DNA of 16,050 nt from Acidobacteriota bacterium (GTDB lineage: Bacteria > Acidobacteriota > Terriglobia > Versatilivoradales > Versatilivoraceae). Both the position numbers and the translations under genes were made by a program. How positions within the stretch are numbered: position 1 is the stretch's first letter; the number at the start of each line of letters is the position of its first letter. The notes below the pieces were generated by a model that was given only the letters and a program-made list of their open reading frames with translations, searched no databases and was not told where the DNA came from. The DNA lies in NCBI GenBank assembly GCA_028875135.1, contig JAPPFQ010000428.1:1-16050 (forward strand), written 5' to 3'. Below, one piece after another: positions 13,886-16,050 of the stretch.

Positions 13886-14524
13886 TCACTTCGACTTCGG
13901 TTTCGACCGGCGGCGGCGCGACTTCCGTGCCGCATGATCTTCCGGGGTAATCTTGCCTATGGCTTCCATCTCGCGAATGAAGGCTCGATAGTCCGCCAAT
14001 AACGCTGTCACGTCGTCCTCCACAGCCGGATACCGGGAGAACGCACACTCCCGAACGTCCCGCACCACTACCACTTGAGGGTCGCCTGAATAACCACGGA
14101 TGAAGAACTGATACCGAAACCGCTCCGCCTGCGGATAGAGCACGAAATAGGAGCGCCACTGAACACTTCCGGAATAGTTCTCCACCTTGGGGTAACGACT
14201 CAGCAACTTGTAGTCCAGAATGGTCTTGCCCTGAATGGCATCCAGACGGCCAACCAGCTTCACGTTCTCCCCGCCAATGGCAAACTCACGGGACAAGGGC
14301 ACCTCGCAGGAATCGGGCTTGATCGGAGTGAAATCCAGTTTGAAAACGACCCGGTCAGCGTAGTCGCGACCTCCAGTCTCCAGAAACCTGTGAAACCTCG
14401 TGCCCGCTCGCATCGCCGGCGTCGGAGGAATCAAGCGCTTCCAGCGGGCCAACCACTCTTCGAACGTTTGATCGGTGTCCCTGAACCTCCGGTAGTCGGC
14501 CAGTTCGGTAACTGAAACTCTCAT
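13886..14524 (-). CDS. PD-(D/E)XK (RecB/Cas4-like) nuclease
   Basis: A 212-residue protein with a RecB-family nuclease motif set. H45 lies in G-T-R-F-H-R-F-L-E, D95 in V-G-R-L-D-A-I, and D104 with K106 in I-L-D-Y-K-L-L (the D-x-K of PD-(D/E)XK). A Q-W-R-S-Y-F segment (122-127) is the Q-x-x-x-Y motif found in Cas4/AddB-like enzymes. The C-terminus is a strongly basic tail with four consecutive arginines (203-206), likely to touch DNA. No cysteine set for a Cas4-type iron-sulfur cluster is seen, and no cas genes are present. The ATG at 14524 is preceded by ggaaagga. It sits between an orphan VapB-like antitoxin gene and a DUF262 fragment on one strand, so a restriction or defence role is plausible but inferred only from context. 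Confidence 0.75.
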   Translation of the reverse strand: MRVSVTELADYRRFRDTDQTFEEWLARWKRLIPPTPAMRAGTRFHRFLETGGRDYADRVVFKLDFTPIKPDSCEVPLSREFAIGGENVKLVGRLDAIQGKTILDYKLLSRYPKVENYSGSVQWRSYFVLYPQAERFRYQFFIRGYSGDPQVVVVRDVRECAFSRYPAVEDDVTALLADYRAFIREMEAIGKITPEDHAARKSRRRRSKPKSK

Positions 14525-14585
14525 AGTCCTTTCCGTAAATTTGTCGGTACGCAGGTGGCGAATCCAGACGGAGTACCGACCGGAA

Positions 14586-14783
14586 TCATTTCAAACGAAC
14601 CCGCCGGCGCGGGACCGATTTTAGTTGCGGCTCAGTTCCGCCAAGACGTGCCAACCGCCGAGCGTTTTCGCGCTCAACGAGGGCACGCATTCCCTCCCGG
14701 ATCAGTGCCGACCTGGTTTTCAGGCCGGTAAGGCGTTGCGCCTGTTCCAGCAAGCGATCATCAATGTTGACGGTAGCCTTCAT
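14586..14783 (-). CDS. vapB: VapB-family ribbon-helix-helix antitoxin, without a visible toxin
   Basis: A 65-residue protein opening with the ribbon-helix-helix pattern M-K-A-T-V-N-I-D-D-R-L-L-E-Q-A (1-15), then T-G-L-K-T-R-S-A-L-I-R-E-G-M-R-A-L-V (19-36). These are the DNA-binding strand and two helices of VapB-type antitoxins. The tail A-R-R-L-A-R-L-G-G-T-E-P-Q-L (41-54) is the usual toxin-binding segment. The ATG at 14783 has an excellent acaggagaat ribosome-binding site. A VapC gene normally follows directly, but the next gene 61 bp on is a PD-(D/E)XK nuclease. The only VapC in the window is about 3 kb away and has its own Phd-like partner. It is therefore an orphan antitoxin, or it may have been kept as a regulator of the downstream nuclease (inference). 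Confidence 0.8.
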   Translation of the reverse strand: MKATVNIDDRLLEQAQRLTGLKTRSALIREGMRALVERENARRLARLGGTEPQLKSVPRRRVRLK

Positions 14784-14801
14784 CCGATTCTCCTGTCTCA
14801 A

Positions 14802-14816
14802 CGTGTTAACCACACG
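14802..14816. promoter_or_regulatory. Candidate operator upstream of the VapB-like gene
   Basis: cgtgt-taacc-acacg is a 5-bp-arm inverted repeat, 18 bp upstream of the antitoxin ATG. Ribbon-helix-helix antitoxins usually bind such short palindromes to repress their own operon. Assignment is by position and symmetry only. Confidence 0.3.
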
Positions 14817-14904
14817 CCGCATGGGTCGTACACATCAAAGACTACATCATCTTGATGAAATTGCTTCCTGGTTCGCGATCGGGTTCCCTTCGAGAAATCT
14901 CTAG

Positions 14905-14917
14905 TCACGGTACGTGA
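14905..14917. promoter_or_regulatory. Palindrome tcacg-gta-cgtga in the divergent spacer
   Basis: A 13-bp palindrome with 5-bp arms and a 3-bp centre lies between the VapB-like gene and the plus-strand hydrolase. It could be a transcription-factor site for either side. No convincing -35/-10 pair was found beside it. Confidence 0.25.
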
Positions 14918-15071
14918 TCACTCCACCGATTGGGCTTGATGGGCATGACTGGTTGGCATAGCCTTGTCGCAGCTGTACGGCGGAGTGGCGCGATGGACGG
15001 AGCTCGCACCGTGCCGGAGGCCGGCGCCTGCAAAGTTCCCGCAGGTTTGGGACAAGAGAGAATCCGATTCC

Positions 15072-16050
15072 ATGCTCCTGCGGCCACTCATTCACACTCT
15101 GGAGAGGCGGTTCCATCAGAGGGACATCGACCGTCGCCTGCTCAGGCCCTTCGAGTGGGGAGAAGAATTCCTCGGTGACGGAAGCCGGAGCGCCAGCCCC
15201 CTCCAGCGCATTCAGGAGCACAACCGGCTGGCCCTGGCCGACAGTCACGCCTACTTCGCCCCTCCACCCTCGGAGCCCGGCCAATTCGATTTCGACGGCT
15301 TCTGGCTGCGCTTCCCCAGCGCCATCCAGACGCCCTATCCCGAAAACAACACCGTGCATGCGCGCTATTTTCCGGCAGGCGAGATGGCGGCAATCGTTCT
15401 GCCCCAGTGGAACGGCGACGAGCAGGCCCACGTCGGACTCTGCAAGGCGCTGCAGCGCTTCGGTGTCGGCGCCCTGCGTCTCAGCCTGCCCTACCACGAC
15501 CGGAGGCGCCCGGAGGGTCTGGAAAGGGCCGACTACATGGTGGGCCCCAACATCGGCCGCACCATCCAGGCCGTCCGGCAGGCAGTCCTGGACGTGCGCC
15601 GGGCCGCCGACTGGCTGGCGGTTCAGGGGATTCGCCGTATCGGGCTGCTGGGAACCAGCATCGGGTCCTGCGTGGGCTGGCTGGCCTTCGTGCACGACCC
15701 GCGGCTCGACCTGGGGGCCTTCAACCACGTGTCGAGTTACTTTGGAGACGTGGTGTGGCGGGGAATCACCACTTCTCACATACGCAAGACGCTGGAACAG
15801 CACATGACCCTGGAAGAAGTTCGCGAGGCCTGGCTGGCGCTGAGCCCGATTGCCTACGTCTCCAGGCTCAGAGGCAATTCACGCCCCATGCTGATGCTGT
15901 CGGCTCTCTACGACCTGTCTTTCCCTCCCGACCTCTCGCGCCGGCTGTTCGACCAGGTGGACCGTGAGCGAATCCGGGTCCAAAAGATCTTTCTTCCCTG
16001 CGGGCACTATACGGGGGGAAGACCGCCTTTCAGCTACCTGACCGGATATC
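15072..16050 (+). CDS. Alpha/beta hydrolase family protein, 3'-truncated by the window
   Basis: An uninterrupted frame of 326 codons from the ATG at 15072 to the window end, without a stop. The order of motifs is that of an alpha/beta hydrolase. There is a strand with A-I-V-L-P-Q-W-N (about 110-117), then the nucleophile elbow G-T-S-I-G (about 196-200) with the catalytic serine. A later strand, M-L-S-A-L-Y-D (about 279-285), has the acidic residue. Near the end G-H-Y (about 314-316) carries the candidate catalytic histidine. The long N-terminal region before the core recalls ABHD18-like hydrolases. No signal peptide is obvious. The substrate is unknown; ester or amide hydrolysis is the family expectation. 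The upstream sequence shows only a weak agagag as ribosome-binding site, so the start is probable rather than certain. It is transcribed divergently from the toxin-antitoxin/nuclease island. Confidence 0.82.
   Translation, partial: MLLRPLIHTLERRFHQRDIDRRLLRPFEWGEEFLGDGSRSASPLQRIQEHNRLALADSHAYFAPPPSEPGQFDFDGFWLRFPSAIQTPYPENNTVHARYFPAGEMAAIVLPQWNGDEQAHVGLCKALQRFGVGALRLSLPYHDRRRPEGLERADYMVGPNIGRTIQAVRQAVLDVRRAADWLAVQGIRRIGLLGTSIGSCVGWLAFVHDPRLDLGAFNHVSSYFGDVVWRGITTSHIRKTLEQHMTLEEVREAWLALSPIAYVSRLRGNSRPMLMLSALYDLSFPPDLSRRLFDQVDRERIRVQKIFLPCGHYTGGRPPFSYLTGY

Noticed and set aside
14901..15803. Long minus-strand open frame (300 codons)
   Set aside because: It lies antisense over the alpha/beta hydrolase, whose plus-strand frame has clear catalytic motifs. 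It has no recognisable domain and a composition typical of an opposite-strand shadow in GC-rich DNA.
1..16050. CRISPR array, tRNA, rRNA, integrase or transposase
   Set aside because: I looked for spaced direct repeats, CCA-ended cloverleaf-like segments, and DDE or tyrosine recombinase motifs and saw none; the Cas4-like nuclease has no cas neighbours.

Overview
The window is high-GC bacterial DNA, about 16 kb, densely coded, with short gaps and several ATGA-type overlaps. Two sodium:solute symporters, an enolase-superfamily sugar-acid dehydratase, a PfkB kinase with a DhnA-type aldolase, and an accessory block of toxin-antitoxin and nuclease genes would fit an uncultured environmental lineage such as Acidobacteriota. 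That placement is an impression: no rRNA or other phylogenetic marker is present. I see no tRNA, rRNA, CRISPR array or transposase gene.

Layout. (1) 1-4900 carries uptake and hydrolysis genes: the C-terminal part of an M20 amidohydrolase, a 105-bp MITE-like element at its stop codon, a first SSS symporter, a reverse-strand secreted ComEA-like helix-hairpin-helix protein, and a second SSS symporter. (2) 4910-8272 is on the minus strand: a FAD-dependent amine-oxidase-like protein, a mannonate-dehydratase-like enolase-superfamily enzyme and a TlpA/ResA-like thioredoxin. (3) 8594-9034 encodes an ArfB-type ribosome-rescue hydrolase on the plus strand. (4) 9047-10791 is a minus-strand bicistron, pfkB-type kinase then DhnA-type aldolase, with an ATGA overlap.

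(5) 10.93-14.78 kb is an accessory island, all on the minus strand and visibly less GC-rich in places. In transcription order it holds an orphan VapB-like antitoxin, a PD-(D/E)XK nuclease, a truncated DUF262 (GmrSD-type) protein, a HipA-like kinase, a HipA-N/HIRAN protein, an N-terminally replaced Phd-like antitoxin and a VapC PIN toxin. The last four are coupled by overlaps or a very short gap and look like one transcript. A 16-bp direct repeat occurs on both sides of the vapC segment, and one copy supplies the start of the antitoxin reading frame. A heptad-repeat patch forming a 19-bp perfect inverted repeat marks the island's left edge.

(6) 15072-end is a plus-strand alpha/beta hydrolase that runs off the window.

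The most interesting part is the island. The HipA-type toxin appears split into a separate kinase and a HipS-like N-subdomain fused to a HIRAN domain, in reversed gene order and without a visible HipB. Next to it are a decayed defence gene and two toxin-antitoxin fragments that look incomplete, in different ways.
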